From the NCBI RefSeq assembly GCF_010015445.1, contig NC_053123.1:9441434-9505433 (forward strand): a DNA stretch of 64,000 nucleotides, read 5' to 3'. The first letter of the stretch is position 1. Each line of letters starts with the position of its first letter. Below the pieces are notes generated by a model. That model was given only the letters and a program-made list of their open reading frames with translations, had not been told where the DNA came from and searched no databases. A program made the translations under genes and the position numbers. Below are positions 25,961 through 38,119 of the stretch, in pieces. This DNA comes from Perca fluviatilis (taxonomy: Eukaryota; Chordata; Actinopteri; Perciformes; Percidae).

Positions 25961-27422
25961 TTTACAGCTAACTGTGATAAACAATTTGTGGTAATCAGAA
26001 TAAATGGAAATGTGTGTAGACTATGCACCATTCAGGTACACTATCCAACCAGTCCTCCAAATTAAACTTCAAAAAATGTTGTCTGCCCCCCCCCCGCATG
26101 ATCATCGGCAGGATGACATCAACGGTGCCTTTCAAAACCGTCACAAATCACTGTTGAAAGACAAATCTGTTTTATGACGTGACAACCCTACGGCCTGACC
26201 TCTATAACTTTGGGCTTTGGGACTTGAGCGTAAACATATGTCATCTTGGGGCACTCCCTGAAACGGTTCATTCTGTTATTGTTCTTGGGAGGACAGTCTC
26301 TCACTATCAACTATAATCACAGGAGCCTTAAAAGGGCCCCTGCATTACTATCTGTTTTTGATGTCCTGTAGAGCATGAAGGCCCCTAGGTTACTATATCT
26401 TCCTTATTAACTTCAGTTGACATTGTGTTTATGCATTCAAGATGACCTTTAATCATACCATCGAACATGAGGTCAAGTGCTATGCTGTTTGTAGTTTACA
26501 ACTCTGTATGTACCTGCTTCATCAGTTAACAGGGCCTTGCTGTAAAAGAACCTGTATGCTCTATCCACTCTATGTGAATAAAGGTTAAATAAACACAGGT
26601 GCTGGTACAGTAGGTTCCTGGCATCCTGTTTGGGACAACTTGTTTGGAAATGTCTTCCTCAGAATCTTCTTCTTGCTCAAAAAAGTACTTAAAACAATGT
26701 TGTATACTGTTGCATGCAAATACAATCCTAGCTGCATCTTCAGGTTTTAATTAACAAATGTTTCTTAATGTGTGTTGATCAGTGGAACTTAAATCGTGTA
26801 TAATCCTTGAATCGATTGTAAAAGAAATAGTAAAAGCAGCCTACTTAGTGCTATACATAAGCCTTTTAAGATTTGTATGAATAAAGCCACCCTAACAAAC
26901 CATGTGAATGGATTTCCAACAGTTGAGCTTTATTCCCTTCCAGGCAGAGAGAACAATGGTGAGAAAACATAGATTGACAGAGTCAGAGAGAATAGTAAAA
27001 AAAAGTGGATGAAAGAGTATAAAAAGATTTACCACCGTGCAAAGTGGGGCAAAAGAAAGGTGAGGGAGGTTTCTTAATCGGAGCGAGGGAAAACACTGAC
27101 GGGGAGGTGTGGTGAAGGAGACAGAGCGCGCTATTAAAGGAGAGGTGAAGTGACACGAAAAGTGGAAAAACAACAGGATGATTCAGCGTGAAGGGAGAGA
27201 GAAGAAGGAAAACAACCTGTGGCCTCACACGGCACTGCTCTGGAGGGACTACTGAGGACGCAGAAGGCTTAACTTACACACAAAAACACACACAAACGTT
27301 TTTCTGTGTGTGGGTGAAGGTTATAAAAGAAGTGAGGACAGGCAAAATGTCCTCATTTGAAGGATGTCCATGATCTCCTCTTCCCCCTGAGGACATTGGT
27401 TCAAAGTGTACAAATACAAGAA

Positions 27423-27450
27423 CACACACACACACACACACACACACACT
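27423..27450. repeat. (CA)n microsatellite
   Basis: About 14 units. Confidence 0.95.
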
Positions 27451-29824
27451 GATCTCCCCTTCCTCTGTAATTACGCTCAGTCATTACCAATGGCCAATGA
27501 AGACAATACTAACAGTTTACTAATGACATGATAACTGTAATTAGAAAATCCTGCTGGACCTACTAATTGTCCTTTCCCTTTTACAGACGAAAGGGAGAGG
27601 GGGAGGTAGAGAGAGACTGTGCCGAAGATTAATTTGCCTAATGTTTATTCACTCACTGCAAACTAGGTTGTTGATGTCAGTGGACCAGCCGCTCTGGTGT
27701 TCAACCACTATTATTCTAATGATGGGAACACTAATGTCCTCTCATTTGATTCCCAATTTTCTTTTTCTTTTTAAAGTTGTATGGCTTATTTAAATGTATT
27801 TTCTTGAAAGAAATTACCTTAAAAGCCAAAAGGAAATGGAAAAACACGGCAGTGCGAATCACTAGATGAATGAGGATAACCCTTAATCCTGAAACCTGGT
27901 GGAAAACACCTGCTACCTTGCAGGATAATTAAAATGAAATTAGTTTTGAAAAAGGTCTTCAGCAAAGTGTCACCTGCCACAGTTTAGCATACTCACAGTT
28001 GTCACATATAAAGATTTAAATCCAACCATCACAGAAGAGGGACTGCTTGAAATGTTTTAATTTGAGTCGGCTACTAAATGGCATGACCTCTTTGTGAACA
28101 AAGCTGTCTGGTCTGTTCTATGGTTTCAATATAATGGCCTCTAATACGCGAGTGGAAGCTGAAAAAGAAGCTAAATCACAATTTTAACTATAATGTAATT
28201 TCATTCTCAAGATAATCATTTTGAAAATTATATCTTTTACCTATATTATTATCAGAGTATTTATTAATGATATGCTTTACCTTGGCCAGAAACCCTCCTG
28301 TGCTCGACAGAGGAGAGGGATAAATCTAGTTTGGTTTACTGCAGGTGGCTCCACTCAAACTACTGCTTCACACTCTGTTGCTTTCTTCTTATTTCACTAA
28401 TGTCCTCTCCTGCTCTCTCCCTCCCTTGCTTCACCTTTTCCCTCTCTTTTGGCACTACCAAATGCTCACGATTCCTTGCTCTCTCCACCCCTTACTCCTA
28501 CTCTCCATCTCTGCTGCTCACTCTTTCTCTTTCATTGTTTCAGTGTGCTTTGCTGGGATTGAAGTTTGCAAGCCATATTGATAAAGATTTCCCTGGCCCT
28601 CTGTAGCAGGGAATCATCTAAACACATCTGATAATACAGCAGTAATAAAGAACGACTCAATGGGGGGAAAAAACAATCATAGAAAATGATGAGAAGATAT
28701 GGGAAATATGGGAAACAAACATGTATGGATGAGCTGATTTCAGAGGCACTAATTGCCCCTTTTTTTATAGTCGGCTGCAATATATTTTTGCTCCTAATAA
28801 TAAGCATTCACTGACTCACTCTTTTCTACTCTGTTGTTTGACTTGCCATTATACGCATATGTACTTCTAGCTTTGCTGAAGTACGCTTGCCAATCTTCAT
28901 ATGCACTGAGTAATTATCCACGGAAAACACAAACAGTAACAGTTAAATTCATTTTCATAGAATACAATATCTGTAATATTTCCGGCTAATAACTTTATGT
29001 TTCTAAAGCAAAGTAATTACATAATACGACTGTGTTAGAGGCAGTGAGTTGATTCATTATGTAGTGAGCTAAAACAGGGTATAACCCCATTTTGTGAACA
29101 AATAACATGGATGGTTTGTTTTATTGATGGCCAATTGAAGCATAGAAGGCATTATGACCTCCACCAATGTAACATTTAATTATTACAAGCTGGCCCCCAC
29201 GGGGCAACACAGCGCCAGGTTGTGCTAGATGTGGGGCAAAAGCTCAGGGCTAGAAAATAACTAATGCATTAGGAAGTCCAGTCACAGTTAGGATACATGG
29301 AGTACAAAAGTCTAGTTGTATGCATGCACAACCGAAATACATTCATTTGCAGAATTAGTAAGTGATGCCACAACGTTATTTCCCTCTGTGTAGGTGGAGT
29401 TGTTGACTTTTTCACCCTAAAAGCTGGACAAGAAATATCTTCCCCTCTGTTTCTGACTTTTAAAAATCCCATTGGATTGGTTAAAGCTTTCAAAAACTCA
29501 TAAACCAGTCCTTAGTGCATACCTGTGGGCAAGTCACCCCACTGTCAGCTTACTTCTCTCACTGTGCATCACAGTGAGCCTGTTTCATCATCCAGCATAT
29601 TTCAGCAGATACACTATAGAGGCAGACAGCTGGTCTTGAGTGGCCAATTATGTCCGTTTATCTCCCTTGCAGGCACAGCTGCGATCAAACGGAATGAAGA
29701 AACAGGATCAAACAGCGGGGCTAAAAATCATTCTTCCGTTTCGTTCACTTCTTTTTGCAGCTTCCCTCTGCCTGTTTCTGTCTCTGTAACTTCCTCCCCC
29801 TGTACTTCCATCCCATCCTCCTGC

Positions 29825-29858
<34 letters not shown>

Positions 29859-29889
29859 TTATATATATATATATATATACACACACACT
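29825..29889. repeat. (CT)n(AT)n(AC)n compound microsatellite
   Basis: About 15 CT, 11 AT and 5 AC units in succession. Confidence 0.96.
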
Positions 29890-30005
29890 TCTTCATCTCA
29901 CTATGCTTTTCTTGCTCATCTCTCTGGAGACAGCAGAGCAGAGGCATCTATAAAAGTTTACTGCTGAGGAAGCTTCATGCATAGCCTAGTGCTGAGCATG
30001 CGCGT

Positions 30006-30112
<107 letters not shown>

Positions 30113-31239
30113 CCAGTGGTTCTCGAGGTACCAGCGGAGAGATCTCAAAAGGGAGCTTAAGGTAGTGGTGGTAATGGGTTAAAGCGGTACTACTTTGTTA
30201 CTGGGAAAGATTGTGGTCATGGTTAAAAAAAGCGATGATGACTACTGCTAGGAGGCGGAAGAGAAACCCCGGTCTCGGTATGTGTGCTTTTCAAAAGATC
30301 CTGACTCTATACTTCCTACTTCGGCTGTGGATGTATACGTGGACAATTGTCTGGATAGGGTCGTCTCTGAAATACTATAGATTTTACAATCTCAGCAGTT
30401 ATCAATTATTTGTGATAATCTAAGCACTTAGAGGTGACATCACCCATATCATCTGTTTGCAGTGGCAGGGCACATACTGTATCTTCTCAGATGAGCGGTG
30501 TAGTGTGATGTAAAGAATGCCTCCACTGTGCTCTCTGTATGCTGTTACTTTCCAAAACAACATTTGGCAGAAGGGCCACTCAATCCAAGTCATGAGATCT
30601 GCAAAAGCCCCAGCTAGCCTCCTGAATAAGCCCTAAATCAATAAAACCTAGAATGCAACCAACTTCCCCACAGCTTCCACTTTCTCAACTCCCTCTTTTG
30701 TCAATTGTGTACACACAAATGGATCTCAAAGCAGAAAGTGGGCCTTGAGGTGAGATTAAAAAAATCATTCTGCCAATTTCTCTGTCTTTTTTTTTCATAG
30801 ATAGCTATTAGAAACCATAGACAAGGTTTTTTTTTGTTGCTTCTAAATCTATGAAGGTGATCACTGTGAAATCGTGTAGGCTATGAATTCTACTTTCTTA
30901 AAGCTCATTTGGTTTATAATACAACTAGTCCTGGTTCTTAATTCTCATTGGCTGAGACACTTCTAGGGAGACGCAAAACTGTGGCCGCTTCAGCGAATTT
31001 TAGTATTGATGACTTTACATGACGGGAGTCACGACGTGGGGGTTTGTTTTAACCAACTAAAACACCTCTCTGTTCTGTGTAGCAGAAAAGATCGGTGCTT
31101 CGAAGAGTTTTCTAGTTTTCTCCCTTTGCTGAATTTGAATTTGTTTATAGCCTACGCACAACAAAAACGTAACGTAACTCATCAGACCAGACCAATGAGC
31201 GTACCCTTTTTTGCCTTGCCACCTTTAATCGAGGGTAAA

Positions 31240-31520
31240 TCGCACCGTTTCTCACATCAGAACGCATCCACAAACCCCATCGGTGCGCACGGACTGGGGA
31301 AGTGCAAGACGTCCGCAGCCTCGGACCTCCGTGAGTGTGGAGCGCCGGTGCTGGCCTCCGATAGACGGAGACAGGAGCCCGGTCACACTCAGCGCCACCT
31401 CTTCACACAGCCGGGGGTGCCCCGTTGCATGAAGCTGCAAGCGTCGAGGTAAAAAATCTTTCAAGGAATCTTATGAGACTTCACCATCGTGGCACCGCAC
31501 GAGACAGGCTACCACAAGCG
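31240..31520. promoter_or_regulatory. CpG-rich block in the 5' part of intron 1
   Basis: About 280 bp with dense CpG (for example GTCCGCAGCCTCGGACCTCC and AGCGCCGGTGCTGG), lying about 0.9-1.2 kb downstream of the nrp2 start codon in an otherwise AT-rich intron. This could be the downstream edge of the promoter CpG island or an alternative start region. A + strand open frame of 148 codons (31006-31452) runs through it but has no recognisable domain. Confidence 0.4.
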
Positions 31521-32376
31521 CGATATTAACTCTACTGAGCAGCCACCTTACTGACCAAAGCTGGCACTGGCATTAGTCCCGGTAGGAATAATAGGGAAAC
31601 ATTATAGTGATTTTTCATTATTGAACGGCTCTCCTGAGAGCATCCATTGATTAAGCGGCAGCATGTTTAAGATGTTTTTCAAGAAGAACAAAAAAATCAA
31701 TATTGATACCAAGCCAGCATGCCTCAGTTATTATAGGACGGAGTGAAACCAGCAGTGGAGCGGGGCGATGAAAACGTTGCCGTTAATGATAATATTACCG
31801 TTTATCTGTCACAAAGTTGTCCGGATAGAAACGGGCGATATCAAGCATTAACCCTGATGCAAAATATAATTAAGGCTTGTGTTAGAGAAAACAACAACTG
31901 ATTTAGTTCACGATGATGACTCATTACAAGTCGTTTACATACTTTATTTTTTTTTTTTTTCATTTTACTTTCCACCTCTGATGCCGACCGCGATATGAGG
32001 CAAAGCTGCGTTAAAAGAAAACTGGACATGCTGTAGCTTATCTCCTTCCTACTGTGGACTACAATCAGTGTCCCTCGGCACTGTGGTTATCAACGCATTA
32101 TGTATTAAGGGGGTAAAGGCTAAGGTAGCCCTTGCAGTCACAAAATGCGTAATGATTTTGGTGTCCCTAAAATGTTAATTTTTCATTACGCATTCTGGCT
32201 TGACGTGGGAACACCACTTTTGCTTACCGAAACACCTCATCTCTAATGAGTTTAATAGACTCCATACTTGTGATGTGGATTGGGAACATGTTCTCTCAAA
32301 AAAAGCGGTTAAATTTCCATTTAACACCTACGTGTGACAGTGTGATTTGAGCAGGCAGCAAAAGTGTCAAACTTAC

Positions 32377-32452
32377 CTCCTTCGTCTGCTTGGACTGCTG
32401 AAGGCGAGAGAAAAGCCAGTAAACATCCACAAAGCCATATGAATAAATCCAT
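32377..32452 (-). CDS. nrp2: nrp2 exon 1: start codon and signal peptide
   Basis: First coding exon of neuropilin-2, a type I membrane co-receptor for class 3 semaphorins and VEGF family ligands. The minus strand reads ATG at 32452 in a good Kozak context (A at -3, G at +4), with an in-frame TAG 36 nt upstream (32486-32488). It encodes 25 residues beginning MDLFIWLCGCLLAFL, a clear hydrophobic signal peptide, with a likely cleavage site after AVQA. The exon ends with one base of a split codon (G), followed by a consensus donor GTAAGT (32371-32376). That G joins the CT at the start of exon 2 to give Ala, so phase 1 fits exactly. The exon lies at the edge of a CpG-rich block. Assignment to nrp2 rests on the compatible phase and strand, the signal peptide, and the downstream CUB exons. 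No cDNA was available, so another first exon could also exist. Confidence 0.87.
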
Positions 32453-33480
32453 CTTTTTCCCTCGGATGTGGAGAAAAAAAAACAGCTATTCTCCTCCTCT
32501 GTGGTTTTATTTTGTTTATCTGAGACAACGCTGCAGTCCAAAGTCCACCTTTCCTCTCCCTTTTCACAGTTCTCTTTTTCTTTGAGGCGCAACACAAGTA
32601 GTGGCCAACATCCAACACAAATGCCGGGTTGCGTTCACTGGGCTCTCCAAGAATATCGCAAAGTTTGTGCACTATTTGTACGAGCTTTGTCCACGTGTGC
32701 TTCTTCTTTTAAAGATCGGAAGGATCTGAAATCTGCGCAATATCTACTCTAAACACATATTTAAAGCCTCAGAATCCATTGCTGTGCGCACAGTCGGCAG
32801 CACCGTTTCCCCGTCAGTCTCAACGCGCGTGGCAATATAAACCTCACTGACACTGTTGACAGTCAAAATCAAAAATTTCAAACAAAGTAGAAATCATTGG
32901 TTAAAACCACCACGAACCAACAGAAACCTTTGCCGAGGACTATTAAGTTTGACATAACATGAACAAAAGTGTTTCCTCTTCGTCTCGATAAAATATCCCA
33001 ATTCCCAATTGCGCATTTGCTTGGTAAAAGGACATATGATTTAAAAAGAAAAAAACATTTTCCCATCGACGATTTTCTTAATATACTGTCCGTTCTTGCG
33101 CAAAAGATAACACAAGATCTCCTGGAAGAGGCAGCTCCAGCGTGCGTGCGTAAAACTGATCCGGAGCAAATAAACGTGCAGCCTCTCCGCGCTCCTCCTG
33201 CAAACTGTGCTTTTTCTTCGCTGAAACACTTTCTTCTATCCCCGCTCCTTCCTATCTCTCTCGCTCTCTCTCCTTGACGCTCAGGATATGTCTCTCTCTC
33301 TCTCTCTCTCGCAGTCTCTCTCTCGTTCTCTCGCTCAGTGCGCTCCTTCCCCTCCGATCTCCGCCGGGTTTGTAGCAGTGAGCAGGACTGCTCACTCAGT
33401 CCCCTGTCTCGGTGTGCGTGCACGCCGTGCGAGCGAGCGTGTATCGGATTACAGTAGGCACCTCGGCCCGCCTCCATATA
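32453..33480 (-). promoter_or_regulatory. nrp2: nrp2 5' UTR and presumed promoter region
   Basis: This region lies directly upstream of the nrp2 start codon on the minus strand. CpG dinucleotides are clearly more frequent between about 33100 and 33480 than in the surrounding DNA, and (CT)n tracts are present around 33240-33330. A minus-strand CCAAT motif lies near 32890. No convincing TATA box at a fixed distance was found, so the transcription start cannot be placed. A promoter is inferred from the position of exon 1 and base composition only. Confidence 0.55.
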
Positions 33481-33740
33481 GCCCCTCACTGATTAAAGAG
33501 CAGTTTCATCCCCCTCTCACTCTCTTCTCTCTCTCTCTTTTTGCCTCACCCTCTCTATCTGTCCCTCTGATTCATGTAGGCCCATACCAATTTTCTCCCA
33601 GTCGTTCTTCCATTCCCTCCGCTTTATTTCCTTTCTCTTTTTTAGATATTTCATCCTTTCCTCTTTTATTTCCTCTCTTTCTCTCTCTCTATTCTTCCCC
33701 CACCTTTTTCTCAGTGTCTAGTATTATATAGACTAGAGGG
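33481..33740. repeat. Pyrimidine-rich tract upstream of nrp2
   Basis: The + strand is mostly C and T for about 250 bases, with many CTCTCT and TTTCTCT runs. On the nrp2 sense strand this is a polypurine tract. It is low-complexity sequence; open frames through it are not coding. Confidence 0.7.
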
Positions 33741-34042
33741 AGGTGGAAAGAAGAAAGGCAGAAAACAGGGAGACCCACAGCACAGCTTTATGAGCTTTGT
33801 AGTAGTGCTGGGAGCTTTCAAAGGAACCGGGTGCTGGTTTACAGCATTACTGCGGAAACACTGACCATGTGCATGTACTGTATAAACTAATGAAAATGGA
33901 ACGGAATCTAATTAATAATTACCAAAAATGCTTTACTAATATTATTTGATTAACTAACAACATAATTTTCTTTTCTGTGAAAAAGACAGATTTATTTGCA
34001 GCCATTGTGGTAATGATGGTTGAGCTCTTGGATGCAAATATT

Positions 34043-34143
<101 letters not shown>

Positions 34144-34246
34144 ATCTGCAGGACAGGGGAAAAAAAGCTGTTAACCAAGGGCACATGGGTCAGTAGCAAA
34201 CAGAATCTAAATAAGGGAAGGACAATATAGACAGCAATACAATGCT

Positions 34247-34247
<1 letters not shown>

Positions 34248-34305
<58 letters not shown>

Positions 34306-34329
34306 CACACACACACAAACACACACAAA
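34248..34329. repeat. (CA)n microsatellite
   Basis: About 28 units, then AACAC and CAAAC interruptions; same sense as the previous array 107 bp away. Confidence 0.97.
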
Positions 34330-35379
34330 CAGGATTAAATGGCAAATAGCCAGGGGATAATCTCATGGGAAAAATGCATTTAACTTGGCTGAATTTCTGG
34401 ACACTTGCTGTCTAAAACTAGTATTTCCCTCTCTTTCTTTTTCTGGTTCCCTCTCTCACTCTCTCTGAGTAGTATAATACAGGGAGGATGTCAGTGGGAG
34501 GTGTGTTTTAGGGCCTGTACGACACCAAAGCTTGTGGTCTAAAAAACTAACCAAACCATGGCTCTCGCAGTGCCTTCCCATGACACACCCTGCACACATT
34601 CACACACAGATGCACACACATATAGGCCATAATGACACAGCTGAACTCCCCATTGACCGCTCAGTTAAAATCATGTTGTGCACTGAGTTATCTCGTGGGA
34701 AGGAAATCCCTTTCAAACCTGTTTTTCTTTTATGACAAGAAAGTCACACGATTGCCGAGGCTTTTTTTTCTTCTTTTTTTTAACGTCATGTGAAAATTAT
34801 TTATAGCACCTTGAACTTTTCTGACACAAATTTCTCTAAAACAAGGGATCTTAAACAGCAACATGTGACCGAGGGAGGAATGAAGGAAGGTTAATCAGTT
34901 ATAATCTCATGTCCTGATCAGTTTTACTTTTACTGTAACAGGCCTACAATTACCAGTAGGCAGGTGATTCACTGGTTTCAGTTCAGGACAGTGACACACA
35001 GGCGCAGATACACATCATCAAACTGTCACTCAGATGCTTCCTAACATCTCTGGAGGTCTGAAGGTATTAAGTTCTTTTTCCATGACATGCCTGGGTGAGT
35101 GTAAGAGAGAGAGAGAGTAACAGTCACTCATTCCTTGGGTCCCTCTAGTCGTGTGACCCCTGTAACCTGTCCCTCTTACCCCGCTTGCTCCCCTCATCCT
35201 GTGTCTTTCTACTGAAACTAAACCCACCCTGGCCCACTGGAATCTGTCAAGTGATGAGAGCATAGAGCAATCACATGCTAATATCAATATAACATTCCAC
35301 TGAGCTGTTAGAAATGTCTCATTTTGACCAATAGAGATCAGGTAGACACACCACTCTGTGAGTTATATATTAAACTCCT

Positions 35380-35791
35380 TTAAAGGTCCCATATTATGCT
35401 AATTTTCTACTATAACATGTTTACATGCTTTGATGTTCAAAAAAACACATTATCTTTCTTATACGGTCTGTCTGAATATAAATGTATTCACCCTCTGTCT
35501 GAAATGCTCCATTTTAGCGGCTGTCTCTTTTTAAGCCCCCTCTCCAGAAAAAGCCCAGTCTGCTCTGATTGCTCAATGTTTCCGGGTCTTCCACAACTGC
35601 ACTCTTAGCCTCTCTGCAACGTCATTGCAGCCGGGGAATGACTGTAATGGCACTTTCAATATATAGTATACGTAGTTGTGACATAACAAACGTACAGAAG
35701 TCCTGATAGCTCATTTAAACTCACTGTTTCTGAATAAGGGCTGTGTGCATTTCTCTCACTTTTTCTCTCACTTTTTACAATATAGGACTTT
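35380..35791 (+). mobile_element. TTAA-flanked (piggyBac-like) non-autonomous element, copy 1
   Basis: Begins TTAAAGGTCCCATATTATGC and then reads ACATGTTTACATGCTTTGAT, and it ends in CACTTTTTACAATATAGGAC. The TTAA at the edge and the GGTCCCATA / TATAGGACTTT inverted ends suggest a piggyBac-type MITE common in percomorph fish. No coding capacity. Confidence 0.6.
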
Positions 35792-36319
35792 GAAATCGTC
35801 AACCTTTTAGGAATGAAAAACAGCCTTTTTGTAACATAAGTTTTTGTAGTGGTGTTTAAAGATTAACATGTTTACGTTACTCCACAGAGAGGCATTCAGT
35901 CTTTAAGTGAAGTGAAATAATTAAAATAGTGTAAGATTGTAGTTCAAGGTTTGCTTTCACATGGGAACAGAGCACGCTGAATGAAAAAAAAAAAAAAAGT
36001 ACGTTAAATCTTAGTATCCACAAGTTGGCAGGGAGACTTTGGACAGCAAGAGTCAGCCATAACCTGTGAGAATCATTCTGAATTCACACCAACCCACATG
36101 GACCCATGCCTTCTGGACTTTCCCTTCACACATTCTTTTGTATAACTTGCAACAGTATGTTGTGAAACTAGGATATGCTAATCCATGACACCTTTTTCTG
36201 CTTGCCAAGCAGTGGACTGGGATTCCCAGAAGTCACAACTGAGAATCCATTTTAGGGAAATGGACAGAATTGCTGCTTGTGCTCACAGACAGTGTTTCTA
36301 CCAGAGTGGAAACTACCTG

Positions 36320-38119
36320 CACTGTAAAAAAGTACAGACCCATTTAGTTATGTCCACTTATTTCTTATTTTTAACTGAACAAAGCTTATACAAGTTTTGG
36401 ATTTTGAACTCAACTTTATGAGTTTTTGAAGGTTAAACTTGCATGTATTCATTGGGTCGACTATTTAAATTTTTTATCAGATATGTATGTGTTGATTGAA
36501 CTTGGGTATGTAAGTTATCAGTTGAAAAAAAAAGTGTGTGTGTTGCAACAAAAAAGAGTTGCCTTTCGAGTTTAAAATAATCTGTCTTCACGGCATAGTT
36601 AAAGCATGGACACAATAAATTAATTATACACCGCAGATAGGTGATGTAGCCTTTGCAAATTTCTACTAAAATATAACACGTGTTGTGGCAAACAAGAAAG
36701 CACTAGTGGGAGGAGGGAGTACCTGTCAAAGGCTTGTGAATTGTGAATTTGGCATTTCACTCTTCTCAAATTGAAATGCACTTGAAAAGTACTTTTCAAA
36801 AGTCAAACGTTTAGCTCCACCCACATTTAGCCCAACCCCAATCTACGTACTGCAGTCAGGTGCAATTGGGTCATTGGTTGGTCAATTCCCATGATGCAAG
36901 TCGGTAAATAGAGTTGTGTTAAAATTTGCTGAAAAGTTTGCAGTTTGTTCGAAATACAAGTGTAACTATGAATTCCGTTTATTAAACGTGTGCTTAGAAT
37001 GTAGTGTTTTGTTGCCTGGTAATTGTCATTGTTGTGCTGGTTTACATTTGTAACCATGAGTTAAGTGACTGTTATGTTTGATAAGAAGAGCTGGAGTACA
37101 ACGGTGCAAAACGTTGAGCAGTAATAGGCTTCCTTCAGCCGTTAATCTGCGGTGTGTCACTTCACTAGCCCAAGTGACGCAAAATCAGTGGCTTTAGAGG
37201 GACCCCTATTTCACACGGGGCCCTGGGGTGGCTGCACTCAAGCACCTGCACTATCTCTGCTATAAATGTGGATTTGTTAGTATAACTTTAAACTGTGAGC
37301 TGTAATAAAGCAGAAAAGTATGTCTGTTATACTAGGCAAGGAAGGTTTCTTGCATTATTAAAGAAAGTAAGTTATTTGTTTTAACTTAAAGTATGAAGTT
37401 AAACCAAGTAATAAAAAGTTAAATCAACTAAAATAACAACTTTAACAAAACTAGAACACTGTAGTTACATCAACCTCATTAACTTTAATTTCTAAGTTGA
37501 AACAAAAGCAGTCTTCAAGTTGAGTGCACTTCGATTTTCAAGGCAGCAGGTGAACTTGCATTTCCAAGTTAAACTACCATGAAATTTATTACAGTGTGTG
37601 ATCTTTTAGTAAAAACATTAGTCTGCTTAAGTTGAAAGTATAAGTTCAATTGCTGCCTTAAAAACATGAGTACACCTAACTTGAAAAGACAGTTGGTATG
37701 AATACAGTTAGTTGAAATGGTGTAAAATTGTATGTTTGTTTAACAAAAGGAAGCAAGTTTCCTTGAATATACAATGTAAAATAGATGGTTGTTTTAACTC
37801 ACAGTATCAAGTTCTAACAATAAATTATTATTAATTAAACATCTTCTCTAACTTACCTTCGTGAGTTGAAATAGCATACAATTGTATTTTTGCTTGACAA
37901 GAGGAAGCAAGTTTCCTTGAGTGGACAATGTAGTATTGATAGTTGTTTTAAATCACAGTATCAAGTTCAAACAATAAATGATCATTAATTAAACATATTC
38001 TATAATCTAACTTTGTGGGTTGAAACAACACTATTCTTAATGTTGGCTTTACTCACATTTTTAAGGCAGCAATTGAATTTACATTTTTAAGTAGGACCAC
38101 CCTGATCATTTTTACAGTG
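36320..38119. mobile_element. CACTGTAAAAA...TTTTTACAGTG element, composite
   Basis: The outer ends CACTGTAAAAAA (36320) and TTTTTACAGTG (ends 38119) are inverted repeats typical of a teleost MITE family. Inside are many AAGTTGAA/AACTTAA words, GGCAGCA[AG][GT]TGAA segments and a 154-bp tandem duplication. The stretch about 36600-37330 looks unrelated and may be a nested insertion or host DNA between two copies. Confidence 0.5.
37711..38018. repeat. Tandem duplication, period about 154 bp
   Basis: Two diverged copies start at 37711 and 37865. Both contain GGAAGCAAGTTTCCTTGA at the same offset, followed by CACAGTATCAAGTTC, AACAATAAAT and ATTAATTAAACAT. They belong to the surrounding CACTGTAAAAA element. 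Confidence 0.8.

Noticed and set aside
31006..31452. 148-codon + strand open frame near nrp2 exon 1
   Set aside because: No recognisable domain; it crosses a CpG-rich block where stops are rarer. No splice or conservation evidence.
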